64,000 nt of DNA from Thermosipho affectus (GTDB lineage Bacteria; Thermotogota; Thermotogae; Thermotogales; Fervidobacteriaceae), in contig NZ_LBFC01000015.1 of the NCBI RefSeq assembly GCF_001990485.1, positions 36,376-100,375 of the forward strand. The letters run 5' to 3'. Every line of letters begins with the position of its first letter. Positions within the stretch are counted from its first letter, which is position 1. Below, piece by piece: positions 43,691-52,678 of the stretch. The position numbers and the translations under genes were made by a program. A model generated the notes under the pieces. That model was not told the origin of the DNA. It made no database searches and saw only the letters and a program-made list of their open reading frames with translations.

Positions 43691-43774
43691 TCTAAAATGA
43701 TTAACTCTAACGACTAATTCAGGATTATATCCTCCATTTAATTTTCTCTCCAAACCTTAATCACTATGATTGTT

Positions 43775-46159
43775 TTAAAAGCCATCAACAAACCTCACTG
43801 TTGCAACTGCTCCGTTCATTTTAAGATAAACCACACCATCTGAAACTTTTAATTTTTCTATATCGCGTTCCCTTGCGTTGCAAAGGTATGCTTCTTTGAA
43901 ATCAAAATTTGGTATTATCTTTAAAACCTCATTCACACCAAAAGGAGCATAAAATCTTGCAATTATTCCATTTCCTTTAGAAGCTCTCTTTACAGAAACT
44001 GTTAAAACCTTATTGGGGAACACTCTTATCAAAAAATCAAATTCTCTTTTTAGCTCTTTATAACCATCTTCCCAAGGAAATGATAATTCTTTTAGAGATT
44101 TTATTACTTTCTCTTCAACATTATCCTTTTTACCAACCAGCATCACACCATAATCTACCACTTCATGTTTATGTTTTTTCAAACTCACAGGATTGGCTGG
44201 AAGACCTATTATTCCAAAAGCTTTCTCCCTTTGAGCGCTTCTCATAAGAGAAATTTCTATCCTTCCATTTTCTTTACACGAAATAGCCCCTGGAAAAGGT
44301 TTAAATATGACAAGATGATAACTTTTTGCTTTAAAAAACGCAAACTCATTAAGCGGCCAAAAGGTGGGAGCATATATTTTTTTACATGGACGGTGTATAA
44401 CGCCCCCTGGAGCATGCATATATATACCATGAAAAGATGCTTTAAAGTTAAAACGAACGCTAAGCGTGTAGCCTTTTTTCAATCTTCCTTCTACTCTAAA
44501 ATATATTATTGGATCTTCATTCTCTATCCATAACCTTTTTTTGAAAACATTTCCTAATATGCTAATAACACTGACAATTTCCAAAGCATTATTATGTTCT
44601 ATAACTTTTGTTTCGTAAACTTTTACTGGCTTTTTAAATTCTTTCCAAATACCCCCCTTAAACTCATATCCCATTCTCCAAAGTCCACCAGAGTCGCGGT
44701 AAAGGACACTATCATTTGAAGGTAAATTTAAAAGATTTTCCTTGTCTTTAAAACAAAGGCGTGTTATAAGAGAAGTCCTTTTGTTAATTTCAATTTCATA
44801 GCACGCCGTTCTTATGAAAATTTTCTGATTATTTTCTGAAAATTTTGGAAAAAATCTAAAGTTTTTTTCTTTTTTAGGGGTATGCTCATTGACTTTTGCA
44901 AAAACTTCTTCTAATTCACCTTCTGCGTCTTTTAACCATGGAAGCTGCTCCCTTTCAACAACTTCGTCAGTAGATGTCCCGGTTATAAAGTCGTGATGAT
45001 TGGAAAGAGAAGCTATCCACCAAACCTTCTTCAACTTCTCCCAATCGGATCCATTATAGTTTTTTGAATAAATGAGCATCTTTTCAAAAAGAAGCGCTTT
45101 TTCCACAAGAGAATGGGTAAGTTTTTTAACCTCTGGTCTTGATACGTAAAAACCGGTCCAGTAAGGATTTGGATCCACTTCAAGGACAGGTAATTTATCC
45201 TCATGAAACCCAACAAGGGTAAGATAATCATCAAGGCCTGCAACTACGGTCCATATTCCCGTCTTTGAATAATACTCTCTATTGTAGCGCTCAAGTAGCT
45301 CTACAAGATCGGAAATTGGCTCTACAAAATCGAATCCTATTGGGCATAGCATGTATGGCGTTTTGCTGAAAGGTTCTAAGATCCTAACATACTGGTGAAC
45401 TTTGCGGGCAATGTAACATCTTGCCTTTAAAGGAATTGCAAATCTTGCAAGATATACCCTGCTTATTCCTATGTATGAGAGCATGTCGCCCATGCCATAG
45501 GTAAAAGCATTCCAGTGAGCAAGAACTTTTCCTCCATTTTTGTCTTTCCAGATAAAATCAAGAGTCTTTTCCTTTTTTAGCAAAATTTCTGCCGTTGAAC
45601 CTTCTCTTGGAAAATTTTTCCTGCTTTCAAGATCACAACCTGGAAAGTACATTCCATCCACACGAGTTATAGCCGTCTTTTCAAACCCTGCAGCGTTTAA
45701 AAGGGATGGAAGAAAAGGTGATGCTCCAAAGCTATCGGGGAAATATGCAACCTTAGGTTTTTGAGTCATTTTGTTCTCTTCAAGCCAAAGCTGCCCAATT
45801 AAAAAATCTCTTAAAATAGACTCTACTTTTGGAAGAATGGTATCTGCCGAAGTTGGTGCGCTGCTCATAAGGCGAAGCCTTCCCTCGTTAACAAACCTTT
45901 TTACAACTTCTCTCTTTTCCGGATTTTTATCCAAATACATCTTCAAAAAGAAAATGTTTTCAAGTGAGTAAATCCTTCTTGGATTTTTTTCTAGTTCCTT
46001 AAGTGCAAGATCAAGGTTTTTCTGGACAAATCTTTCAAAATACTCCTCTGATGTGTAGAGCCAGTTTGGATCCCAGTGGCTAGATTCGGTAAAAATAAGC
46101 ACCCTCTCTGCGTCATTTGGAATTCCAAGGTGCTTCCTTACTTCAAGTTCTTGTGTCAT
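43775..46159 (-). CDS. GH38-type alpha-mannosidase
   Basis: 794 residues. The N-terminal catalytic domain has the opening ESSHWDPNWLYTSEEY (metal-binding HWD), VAYFPDSFGASPF with the nucleophile Asp, and GFDFVEP. The C-terminal beta-rich half fits the GH38 fold. It removes alpha-mannose from glycans or mannooligosaccharides, cytoplasmic because no signal peptide is present. Start ATG 46159 is preceded by GAGGTGAAAT. It overlaps nothing, but follows an AttH/CrtC-like gene after nine bases, probably one transcript. Substrate class is by homology only. Confidence 0.85.
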   Translation of the reverse strand: MTQELEVRKHLGIPNDAERVLIFTESSHWDPNWLYTSEEYFERFVQKNLDLALKELEKNPRRIYSLENIFFLKMYLDKNPEKREVVKRFVNEGRLRLMSSAPTSADTILPKVESILRDFLIGQLWLEENKMTQKPKVAYFPDSFGASPFLPSLLNAAGFEKTAITRVDGMYFPGCDLESRKNFPREGSTAEILLKKEKTLDFIWKDKNGGKVLAHWNAFTYGMGDMLSYIGISRVYLARFAIPLKARCYIARKVHQYVRILEPFSKTPYMLCPIGFDFVEPISDLVELLERYNREYYSKTGIWTVVAGLDDYLTLVGFHEDKLPVLEVDPNPYWTGFYVSRPEVKKLTHSLVEKALLFEKMLIYSKNYNGSDWEKLKKVWWIASLSNHHDFITGTSTDEVVEREQLPWLKDAEGELEEVFAKVNEHTPKKEKNFRFFPKFSENNQKIFIRTACYEIEINKRTSLITRLCFKDKENLLNLPSNDSVLYRDSGGLWRMGYEFKGGIWKEFKKPVKVYETKVIEHNNALEIVSVISILGNVFKKRLWIENEDPIIYFRVEGRLKKGYTLSVRFNFKASFHGIYMHAPGGVIHRPCKKIYAPTFWPLNEFAFFKAKSYHLVIFKPFPGAISCKENGRIEISLMRSAQREKAFGIIGLPANPVSLKKHKHEVVDYGVMLVGKKDNVEEKVIKSLKELSFPWEDGYKELKREFDFLIRVFPNKVLTVSVKRASKGNGIIARFYAPFGVNEVLKIIPNFDFKEAYLCNARERDIEKLKVSDGVVYLKMNGAVATVRFVDGF

Positions 46160-46168
46160 ATTTCACCT

Positions 46169-47167
46169 CTACGATTTTTTCAAAAGATTTTTTATACTTG
46201 GCTTTTTCTTTTTACTTCTAACTCCTGGAAGAAGTTCAACAAACGCATAACCAACGTGTTTTCCATATAAATCAATTACCTTTGCCATAAGCTCAAAATA
46301 CGCTATATTAACTTGACCATCCATCATGGGAACTACTTTGTAAAATTCTTTCTTTACACCTGGAAGCATAACATCCCACCCAAATGAAAAAACATATCCA
46401 TCCACCTCTACAAGTTCCTTCTCTTTAACCGTAAAATCGCAAATCCTCTTGCTCTTTCCATATTTGTCAACGTATGTTCCATCCTGATACGGATGTTGTG
46501 GAAAGGAAAAAAGCATAACTTCTTCATCATCAAAAAATCGAAGAGAAAACCACTCCCAGTGCGTTGCAGGATCAACAATGTTAAAAGGTCCCCATTGCCT
46601 GTCAAACCATGATTTTCCAAGAACATCAAATTTTCTTTTTTCTTCTTCAGACTTTATAATAATCCTTCCTTCTGTTGGCATATTCGTAAAAGAGTAATAA
46701 ACAGTTCTTTGCTTTGAATCTTTTGGAACGCCCATTATCAAAACTCCATTATCTCCATGCCACACTCCGCCTTTCCCATAGCCAAGTTTAAGCTCAAAAG
46801 AGAATTCATCAGTATTCACCCAAAGATTCATTCCATCCTTTGATCTCTTTAAAACGGCATAAGGCAAAACATCTATGGTCCTCTCGTCTTTAAATACTTT
46901 TCTTTCAAAAAACAATGCCTTTTGTTTAAAATAGTGCTTCTTTCGTGAAATATCTGTGAGAGCAAGCTGGAGCACTTTCAGAGTAATACCATACACTCTG
47001 GCCCTAAGAAACGTGTATTGATACGAAAAGATTCTTTCTGAACTTTCTTTATCCATAAGATATCCTGTGATATACCACCATCCAGAAACCCCCTTATGAG
47101 GAAACCATTCTTCTTCAAAGTTTTTGTGATCTTCCTCTTTATATGGTATTAACAAACGCTTTCTCAT
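46169..47167 (-). CDS. AttH/CrtC-like lipocalin-type protein
   Basis: 332 residues from ATG 47167, nine bases after GGGAG. Key stretches are GVSGWWYITGYL, WVNTDEFSFELKLGYGKGG, KSWFDRQWGPFN and HWEWFSLRFFDDEEVMLF, which match the AttH/CrtC-like (DUF2006) double-calycin fold. Carotenoid hydratase activity is not implied here. These proteins often pair with glycosidases in other thermophiles (context inference). No signal peptide. Partner of the alpha-mannosidase downstream. Confidence 0.75.
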   Translation of the reverse strand: MRKRLLIPYKEEDHKNFEEEWFPHKGVSGWWYITGYLMDKESSERIFSYQYTFLRARVYGITLKVLQLALTDISRKKHYFKQKALFFERKVFKDERTIDVLPYAVLKRSKDGMNLWVNTDEFSFELKLGYGKGGVWHGDNGVLIMGVPKDSKQRTVYYSFTNMPTEGRIIIKSEEEKRKFDVLGKSWFDRQWGPFNIVDPATHWEWFSLRFFDDEEVMLFSFPQHPYQDGTYVDKYGKSKRICDFTVKEKELVEVDGYVFSFGWDVMLPGVKKEFYKVVPMMDGQVNIAYFELMAKVIDLYGKHVGYAFVELLPGVRSKKKKPSIKNLLKKS

Positions 47168-47317
47168 ACTTACCATCTCCCATGAAAGTTTATATTCTAA
47201 AAAACGTTCGGTAAACACTATATGAATTAGATAAATATCCGATAACTTTTTATTTTAATTATACACTTATTCACAACTAATACAAAAACATTTGCAGCAT
47301 TGTTTAAAATGATTCTA

Positions 47318-47353
47318 TTTTAATTATTTTTTTAATTAAAAAAATGTTATAAT
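47318..47353 (+). promoter_or_regulatory. Promoter and 9-bp inverted-repeat operator of the dpsL-type gene
   Basis: TTTTAATTA (47318-47326) and TAATTAAAA (47333-47341) form a perfect inverted repeat spaced by six T. TATAAT lies at 47348-47353, so the repeat covers the -35 region. The shape fits a Fur/PerR-like repressor site, but the regulator is inferred only. Confidence 0.6.
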
Positions 47354-47388
47354 AGATTAGCTAACTTTTTATGAAAGAAGGTGCTATC

Positions 47389-47937
47389 ATGGCAAAAGTA
47401 ACAAGGGAAATGGTGGAAAGGGCAGGAGTTGATGTGGACCAATTACTTGAGCTTCTTGTAAAAAACGCGGCAGCAGAGCTTACAACTTACTATTATTACA
47501 CGATTCTCAGGGCAAATCTCATTGGAATGGAAGGAGAAACTCTAAAAGAAATAGCAGAAGTTGCAAGGATAGAAGATAGAAACCACTTTGAAGCTCTTAT
47601 TCCAAGAATTTATGAACTTGGTGGAAAGCTTCCCGATGATATGAAAGTCTTCCATGACATGTCAGCATGCCCGCCGGCAAGGCTTCCAGAAAACGTAACT
47701 GCAGAAAATATCTTAAAAGTTCTCGTGGAAGCTGAAAGGTGCGCCGTTCGTGGATACACCCAGATATGCAACATGACATTTGGGAAAGACCACAGAACCT
47801 ATGATCTTGCCCTTGCAATACTAAACGAAGAGATAGAACACGAATCATGGTTTTCTGAGTTCCTTGGAGAGGGACCATCGGGACACTTCATGAGAAGAGG
47901 AGAAACATCACCGTTTGTTTCCAAATTCCTAAAATGA
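47389..47937 (+). CDS. DpsL-type ferritin-like protein (thioferritin)
   Basis: 182 residues from ATG 47389 behind AGAAGGTG. Four-helix ferritin pattern with NAAAELTTYYYYTILRANL (Glu30), IEDRNHFEAL (Glu62, His66) and NEEIEHESWF (Glu148, His151) as ferroxidase ligands. Two Cys, Cys94 (SACPPARL) and Cys118 (AERCAVRGY), form the pair that defines DpsL over Dps or bacterioferritin. It stores iron and detoxifies peroxide. A cytochrome b5-like gene overlaps its end by four bases. Confidence 0.88.
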   Translation: MAKVTREMVERAGVDVDQLLELLVKNAAAELTTYYYYTILRANLIGMEGETLKEIAEVARIEDRNHFEALIPRIYELGGKLPDDMKVFHDMSACPPARLPENVTAENILKVLVEAERCAVRGYTQICNMTFGKDHRTYDLALAILNEEIEHESWFSEFLGEGPSGHFMRRGETSPFVSKFLK

Positions 47938-48167
47938 GAGTTTTTACAAAAAAAGATCTTTTAAAATATAATGGAAAGAACGGTCGCCCTGCTTATATAG
48001 CTTACGAAGGTCTCGTTTACAACGTTACGGAAAGCTTTTTGTGGAAAGATGGAAACCATCAGGCACTTCACAAAGCAGGACAGGACCTAACAGAAGCTTT
48101 AAAAAGTGCTCCTCACGGAAAAGAGTTTTTGAAAAAATTTCCAGTTGTTGGTATTTTGAAGGAATGA
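47934..48167 (+). CDS. Cytochrome b5-like heme/steroid-binding domain protein
   Basis: 77 residues. FTKKDLLKYNGKNGRPAYIAY and the heme-binding-like GNHQALHKAGQDLTEALKSAPHG motifs follow the standalone prokaryotic cyt-b5-like fold, with His in HKAG and in APHG as likely ligands. It overlaps the ferritin gene by four bases, so the two are translated together and may share a redox task (inference). A terminator follows within 16 bases. Confidence 0.82.
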   Translation: MRVFTKKDLLKYNGKNGRPAYIAYEGLVYNVTESFLWKDGNHQALHKAGQDLTEALKSAPHGKEFLKKFPVVGILKE

Positions 48168-48182
48168 AACTTATCAAAATGG

Positions 48183-48208
48183 AAAAAGGTGGAATCTTCC
48201 ACCTTTTT
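48183..48208 (+). terminator. Terminator after the ferritin/cytochrome pair
   Basis: Stem AAAAAGGTGGAA / TTCCACCTTTTT with loop TC, 15 bases after the stop. The following gap to 48405 shows nothing else. Confidence 0.9.
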
Positions 48209-48405
48209 CTGATTTCAATTTTCTTTAATAAGATTTTCTATATCTGTAGCATGTATACCACTCCTTGGAAACTCTACAAGCCTAACCTTTCTACATTTGT
48301 AAAATGAAGAGGAATACGTTTCTTGGAATAACAAATAAAAAATAGTATTCTAAATAAAGTGAAGAATATGATTAAAACTCTCGAAAAAACGATAACTTCA
48401 TGTTT

Positions 48406-50151
48406 TCATATATTATTAGAGTTAACTATTCCAAAGAATTTTTTGAGCTCGTCTATTTCCTCTTCTTCTAACAAATCACTTAAATTATTTACCAATCCAG
48501 CTAAATTTAAATTTTGTTCCTTAATCGTTTTAAATCGATTATCTTGTAGAAATGGAAAAATACTTTTCAACATATAATATAGGAAAAACTTTAACATTTT
48601 AACGCTTTCCAATTCTTGAAAACCTCCATAAGCTTTTCCAAATATCATTTTTTCTGAATCCACAAAGAAATATCTTTCTAAACAACTATCTAAAAACTCT
48701 CTAAAAGTTTTAAGGTCATCGCCGTTAACTATTTCAAGAAGCAAAGATAACATTTTCTCGTGATTTTCTTTACTTTCAAATATGATAGAATCCAAAACAG
48801 ACACAAGAGTTCTAAGTGCTTTATCTACGTATTCATTCTTGCATAGTTTATTTTTATAACAATGTTTAATGATAAATCCTCCAAGCAATAACATACCGTA
48901 TATAATCTTTTTAACAAACAAAGTTTTTAAACAAACTTTCTGCTCATCTTCTTCAATATTATTATCAAAAATAATTTCTAAAACCATTTTAAAAATATTT
49001 CCAGGCCAAATTCCAGTAAGATACTCCCAAATAAAATTATCTTCCTTTTTAAGGTATAGATTGAATATGAAATCTACAACTAAAGCCGCTGAATAATTTT
49101 GAAGTTCATCGTTTTTGGCTATGTTTTCTTTGAACTTGGTAAACATCACCATAATAAGTTCGTTGAACCTTCTTATATATTCATAATTTTCATCGACTTC
49201 GATAAATCCCCTATTATAACTTAACAAATTATTAACTAATGTTTTAAAAATTGCATCATCCTGTTTGTTAGTTAATCTGTAAATAGTGGAACTTAAAAAT
49301 GAGAAATCCTTAAATAAGTATATTTGATAAAAACAAACTTCTAAAATTTCATCAAGTACTATTTTTTTATATTTACTTTCCAAATTTTGCTCGTTCTTTA
49401 TGAATGAAGATATAATAATATCAAAGTACATTAACCGTTTATCTTCAAAAACTTTTGAGGCTATTTCCAAAATGCCTCGTTTTCTATTTCCTAAACAAAT
49501 CTTAATAAAATTTTGATCCTTAGTTTTAAATATATTATCCAGAACATATGAAAATAATTCCTTTTTATCATATTTAACCAAATTTTTTACTAAGTTTAAA
49601 ACATCATCGAAATTTTTCTTAGAAATTATTCTATCAATTATCTTTTCAGGTTTATATTGCAAGATTGATACCCGATAATATAATAAAACTCCTATTATCA
49701 TATAAGAAACTCCTATAAAATCAGAAAGTATAGGAAATTTATTATACAAAAAAATGGAAACTATCATCCACACCACAAAGAAAATAGAAAAAAGAGACAA
49801 ATAAACAAGACTATTTTCCCCCATAAATCTTTGTACAAACTTTTCAGGTAACCCCTTATCTACGATTCTATTGTAAGACCAAACACTTAAACTAATCAGA
49901 ATAGACAAAACCGTTAGAAATACTCCAGCAAAATTTGCCGTAGATTTCATATATTCGTAAGTATAATTATTACCAGACATTTCAAAAAACACTTCCGGAA
50001 TTATTATTTCCGTATCTGTCGAAGAATTTAATGAACCAAATTGAATATTTACAGATGTCTGTGTATCTAAAGGTATCTTCAATATTGTCTGTGAAGAACT
50101 TAAAGCAAATAATATAAATAAAAAAGTTAAAATTAAACCAAACTTTTTCAC
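48406..50151 (-). CDS. Large membrane protein of unknown function
   Basis: 581 residues from GTG behind AAGGAGGA. A signal peptide (about 1-20) and a 60-residue extracytoplasmic part lead to three membrane helices (about 75-92, 118-138, 145-162). About 400 soluble residues follow, almost all alpha-helical, with repeated Leu-rich helices such as LYFDIIISSF and a long cytoplasmic run. I recognise no family. It begins the minus-strand defence-type island. A sensor or scaffold role is only conjecture. Confidence 0.75.
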   Translation of the reverse strand: MKKFGLILTFLFILFALSSSQTILKIPLDTQTSVNIQFGSLNSSTDTEIIIPEVFFEMSGNNYTYEYMKSTANFAGVFLTVLSILISLSVWSYNRIVDKGLPEKFVQRFMGENSLVYLSLFSIFFVVWMIVSIFLYNKFPILSDFIGVSYMIIGVLLYYRVSILQYKPEKIIDRIISKKNFDDVLNLVKNLVKYDKKELFSYVLDNIFKTKDQNFIKICLGNRKRGILEIASKVFEDKRLMYFDIIISSFIKNEQNLESKYKKIVLDEILEVCFYQIYLFKDFSFLSSTIYRLTNKQDDAIFKTLVNNLLSYNRGFIEVDENYEYIRRFNELIMVMFTKFKENIAKNDELQNYSAALVVDFIFNLYLKKEDNFIWEYLTGIWPGNIFKMVLEIIFDNNIEEDEQKVCLKTLFVKKIIYGMLLLGGFIIKHCYKNKLCKNEYVDKALRTLVSVLDSIIFESKENHEKMLSLLLEIVNGDDLKTFREFLDSCLERYFFVDSEKMIFGKAYGGFQELESVKMLKFFLYYMLKSIFPFLQDNRFKTIKEQNLNLAGLVNNLSDLLEEEEIDELKKFFGIVNSNNI

Positions 50152-50303
50152 TATACTCTATCCTCCTTGTGATTTAATTTTCTAAATAAAAAGCAGAAAA
50201 GAAATTCATTTGAATATAAACACTAAGTATTAAGTAAGATGAAAATTTTAATAGGCGGGAACGAAAATAGTGGAAATTTTCTTAAGAACTTTAATGTCTA
50301 ATC

Positions 50304-51308
50304 TTAATACCTTACACTAATTTTTTTGTGAATCATATCTTGTTTAAACCTTATAATTTTTCCTCTTTCAGTCTCTTTCCAGCACTTTTCTTTATGAGTT
50401 AATTCTGACAATTTTTTCGAACTTAAATTACCGTATTCTTTTAAAACTAAGTCTATTATCATGTCTTCTTCTTTTGAAAGATTTTTAATTGATTTATAAT
50501 TTTCACAGTAATTTAGACAGTATTCTTTATCTGGATGTTCTGAAACCACACCTTTTTTCTTGAGATATGTAAGAATAAGATCGTAATTATAAGGTGTTGG
50601 ACCATATTTATTAGATTTATATCGCAACCCAGTGATAGATTTATCAATCATCGTATAAGATACTGCATCTATATAAAAAATTAATTTGAATAACTTCATA
50701 ATATCTAAGGTTTTTTTAATGGACATTATTCTTGATACAACACTACAAAATTTTTCTCCATCAAATACTGTATATCCATTCAAATCCGAAGGAATATTTC
50801 CATGTTCTGATAAAATTTCTTGTTCAAATATTACATCGATTGTGTTATTTGACAAAGCAATCCTTTTTAAAAATTCATCTCTTTCTTCTTTTGTAATCCT
50901 TCCTTCAATTAAAGCTTCATTAACAAGCTGTGCAAAATTTTCCCCGCCTGGAATTATGTAATCTAAATACAATTTAAGCAATGGCTCAGTCAATCTTCGG
51001 GTCCCATTTTCGAGCTTTGAAATTAATGATTTTGTTCTTCCTATTATTTTTGCAAGCTCTTCTCCTGTTAATTTAAGATTTTCCCGAGCCCTGCGTAAAA
51101 TATCCGGAGAAGGTATATTGTTTCCTTTTTCATATTTATTCCATATATCTCTCCATGCTTTTTCTATTGAAGAGAAATCTATAAAACTTGACTTACATTG
51201 GGGACAAACAAAAACATCATAGGAAACTTCTACTTCTTTTCCTTTAAACAATCGCTTTTCTTTTCCTCTTCTTTTTTTCAATTCTGCTCCACATTTCGGA
51301 CATTTCAT
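50304..51308 (-). CDS. MqsA/Xre-type antitoxin with C-terminal Panacea domain
   Basis: 334 residues from ATG 51308 behind GGGAGGTGA. An N-terminal zinc finger (CPKCGA, CPQC), an XRE-type helix-turn-helix (about 75-125, LAKIIGRTKSLISKLENGTR) and a C-terminal Panacea/DUF4065 region (IMKLFKLIFYIDAVS, KYGPTPYNYDLI). The same architecture occurs in PanA antitoxins that pair with diverse toxins. The gene starts four bases after the small gene upstream, the likely toxin, and its promoter lies at 51763-51792. Confidence 0.8.
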   Translation of the reverse strand: MKCPKCGAELKKRRGKEKRLFKGKEVEVSYDVFVCPQCKSSFIDFSSIEKAWRDIWNKYEKGNNIPSPDILRRARENLKLTGEELAKIIGRTKSLISKLENGTRRLTEPLLKLYLDYIIPGGENFAQLVNEALIEGRITKEERDEFLKRIALSNNTIDVIFEQEILSEHGNIPSDLNGYTVFDGEKFCSVVSRIMSIKKTLDIMKLFKLIFYIDAVSYTMIDKSITGLRYKSNKYGPTPYNYDLILTYLKKKGVVSEHPDKEYCLNYCENYKSIKNLSKEEDMIIDLVLKEYGNLSSKKLSELTHKEKCWKETERGKIIRFKQDMIHKKISVRY

Positions 51309-51312
51309 TATT

Positions 51313-51749
51313 TCACCTCCCTTCAGAGCTGTATTCAGGTAAATGCAACGAAAGACAAATAACATTTTCTGAAGCATTAAAACTCAATTTAAAATAAACA
51401 AATTCGTCTGATGCATAACCATTTGGAGGTTCAAATTCTTCAGGTAAAAGATCCAGATTTGAAAGAATTTCATCCAATGGCAAGAATTTCCATACAACTA
51501 ACCAATTCCCATCTCTCATTTGATCTTCGTCTATTTCATCTGGTTCATATCTACACGCAACATTCCAAACAGATTCAAGAATATCGTATCTATCCAAAAC
51601 ACCAGCTTTGAAAAATGATTCTATTAAATCTTTATTTTTCTTTCTTTCATATAAAAATGATATATCAACTCTTTTCTCCTCTATTACCTTATTAATTAAT
51701 TAATTAATTCTTTAAAATACTTGAAAATCTCTTTTCTAAATTTTTCCAA
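51313..51749 (-). pseudogene. Putative PanT-type toxin, interrupted at a TTAA microsatellite
   Basis: A TTG at 51749 with AGGAGTGAG before it opens a frame that reaches TAA in a (TTAA)n tract (51691-51709). Beyond it a second frame gives EKRVDISFLYERKKNKDLIESFF and then LDRYDILESVWNVAC to the stop at 51313. Removing two TTAA units would join them into one frame of about 145 residues. No toxin family is recognised. The tract can be an assembly fault, decay, or a phase switch. Confidence 0.6.
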
Positions 51750-51762
51750 TAAACTCACTCCT

Positions 51763-51792
51763 ATTATACATCTTTTGTGTCAACTTTGTCAA
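51763..51792 (-). promoter_or_regulatory. Promoter of the toxin-antitoxin operon
   Basis: On the minus strand -35 TTGACA (51787-51792), spacer 18, -10 TATAAT (51763-51768). AAGTTGACA is repeated once within the spacer, so a repressor could bind two half-sites. The IS element starts seven bases upstream of the -35. Confidence 0.8.
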
Positions 51793-51798
51793 CTTTTT

Positions 51799-52656
51799 TG
51801 GGAGTCTGTTTCAAAAATAGTAAGAGACTAATCCAAAAGCACAAAATAGATACAAAAATATAATAAAATACTTTTGAATTACCTTTGAATAACCTTTTCT
51901 AACAATAAACAAAAAAATTGCTACATACAAATTGTAGATTAAAAACTTTAATAGAGCCAACATTCTTGCCATATCTTCTCTGTAGGCATAAACATATCCA
52001 CCAAGTTTTGTTTTTATGTTTCCAAATAAACCTTCTATTTCGTTTCTTTGCTTGTAATCTTTTTCCAAAGGTTGTTTTCTAAGAGAATTTTTCTTTCTTT
52101 TTATTATTGGTTTTATTCCAAGTGTTTTTAGATAATCTTCGAGCCATATAACATCATACAATTTGTCAGCTATGAATTTAGAACCTTTAAGTTTTATTTT
52201 TTGTAGTATCTTTTCAAGTAACTTTATTTCACTTGAATAAGCTTTATCAACCTCTACATATTGGAAAAGTTTATATTTTCCCTTAGTTAAAACTACCTCA
52301 CATCTAACGTGGTCTTTTACCTGACGTACAAATGTACCTCTCATCCAGTGTAAAGAAGTTCGTTTTTTAAATCCTATTCCTGTACCATCTACAATAACAC
52401 TTTGTATATCTTCTTGGAGTTCATCGTGAATGTAATTAATAAGAAGTTTTATAACTTCTTCTAACTGAAGAACTCTGTAATGAAAATCTCTAAGAGATGG
52501 AACTCTCTTAAAGTATAACGCTCCCATTTCTAATGTCTCTCTAAGTGAAAAAGCAAACAGTCCTTTTAAAACTGCTTAGGTCTACCCTCAGAGGTAGATT
52601 TTATTATTTCCCCTTTTATTTTTGAACCCCTTCCTCTTATTTTTGAAACACTCCCA
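51799..52656 (-). mobile_element. IS element (DDE type) with terminal inverted repeats
   Basis: Ends TGGGAGTCTGTTTCAAAAAT (51799, plus) and TGGGAGTGTTTCAAAAATA (52656, minus) are imperfect inverted repeats of about 25 bases. Short CTTTTT repeats flank it as a probable target duplication. Its length of about 858 bases fits small IS4/IS5-like elements. Its transposase has a frameshift near its start, so it is probably not autonomous. Confidence 0.82.
51811..52527 (-). pseudogene. DDE transposase, 5' frameshifted
   Basis: 238 codons visible. DDE-type residues are seen in SVIVDGTGIGF, GSKFIADKLYDV and RNEIEGLFGNIKTKLGG. The natural frame begins further upstream: before 52527, LKGLFAFSLRETLE is in frame, and a one-base shift near 52580 leads to STSEGRPK near the right end. 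The stop TGA lies in the left terminal repeat. Family naming (IS4 or IS5 relatives) is tentative. Confidence 0.75.
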
Positions 52657-52678
52657 CTTTTTAATTGTTACCTGTGGG

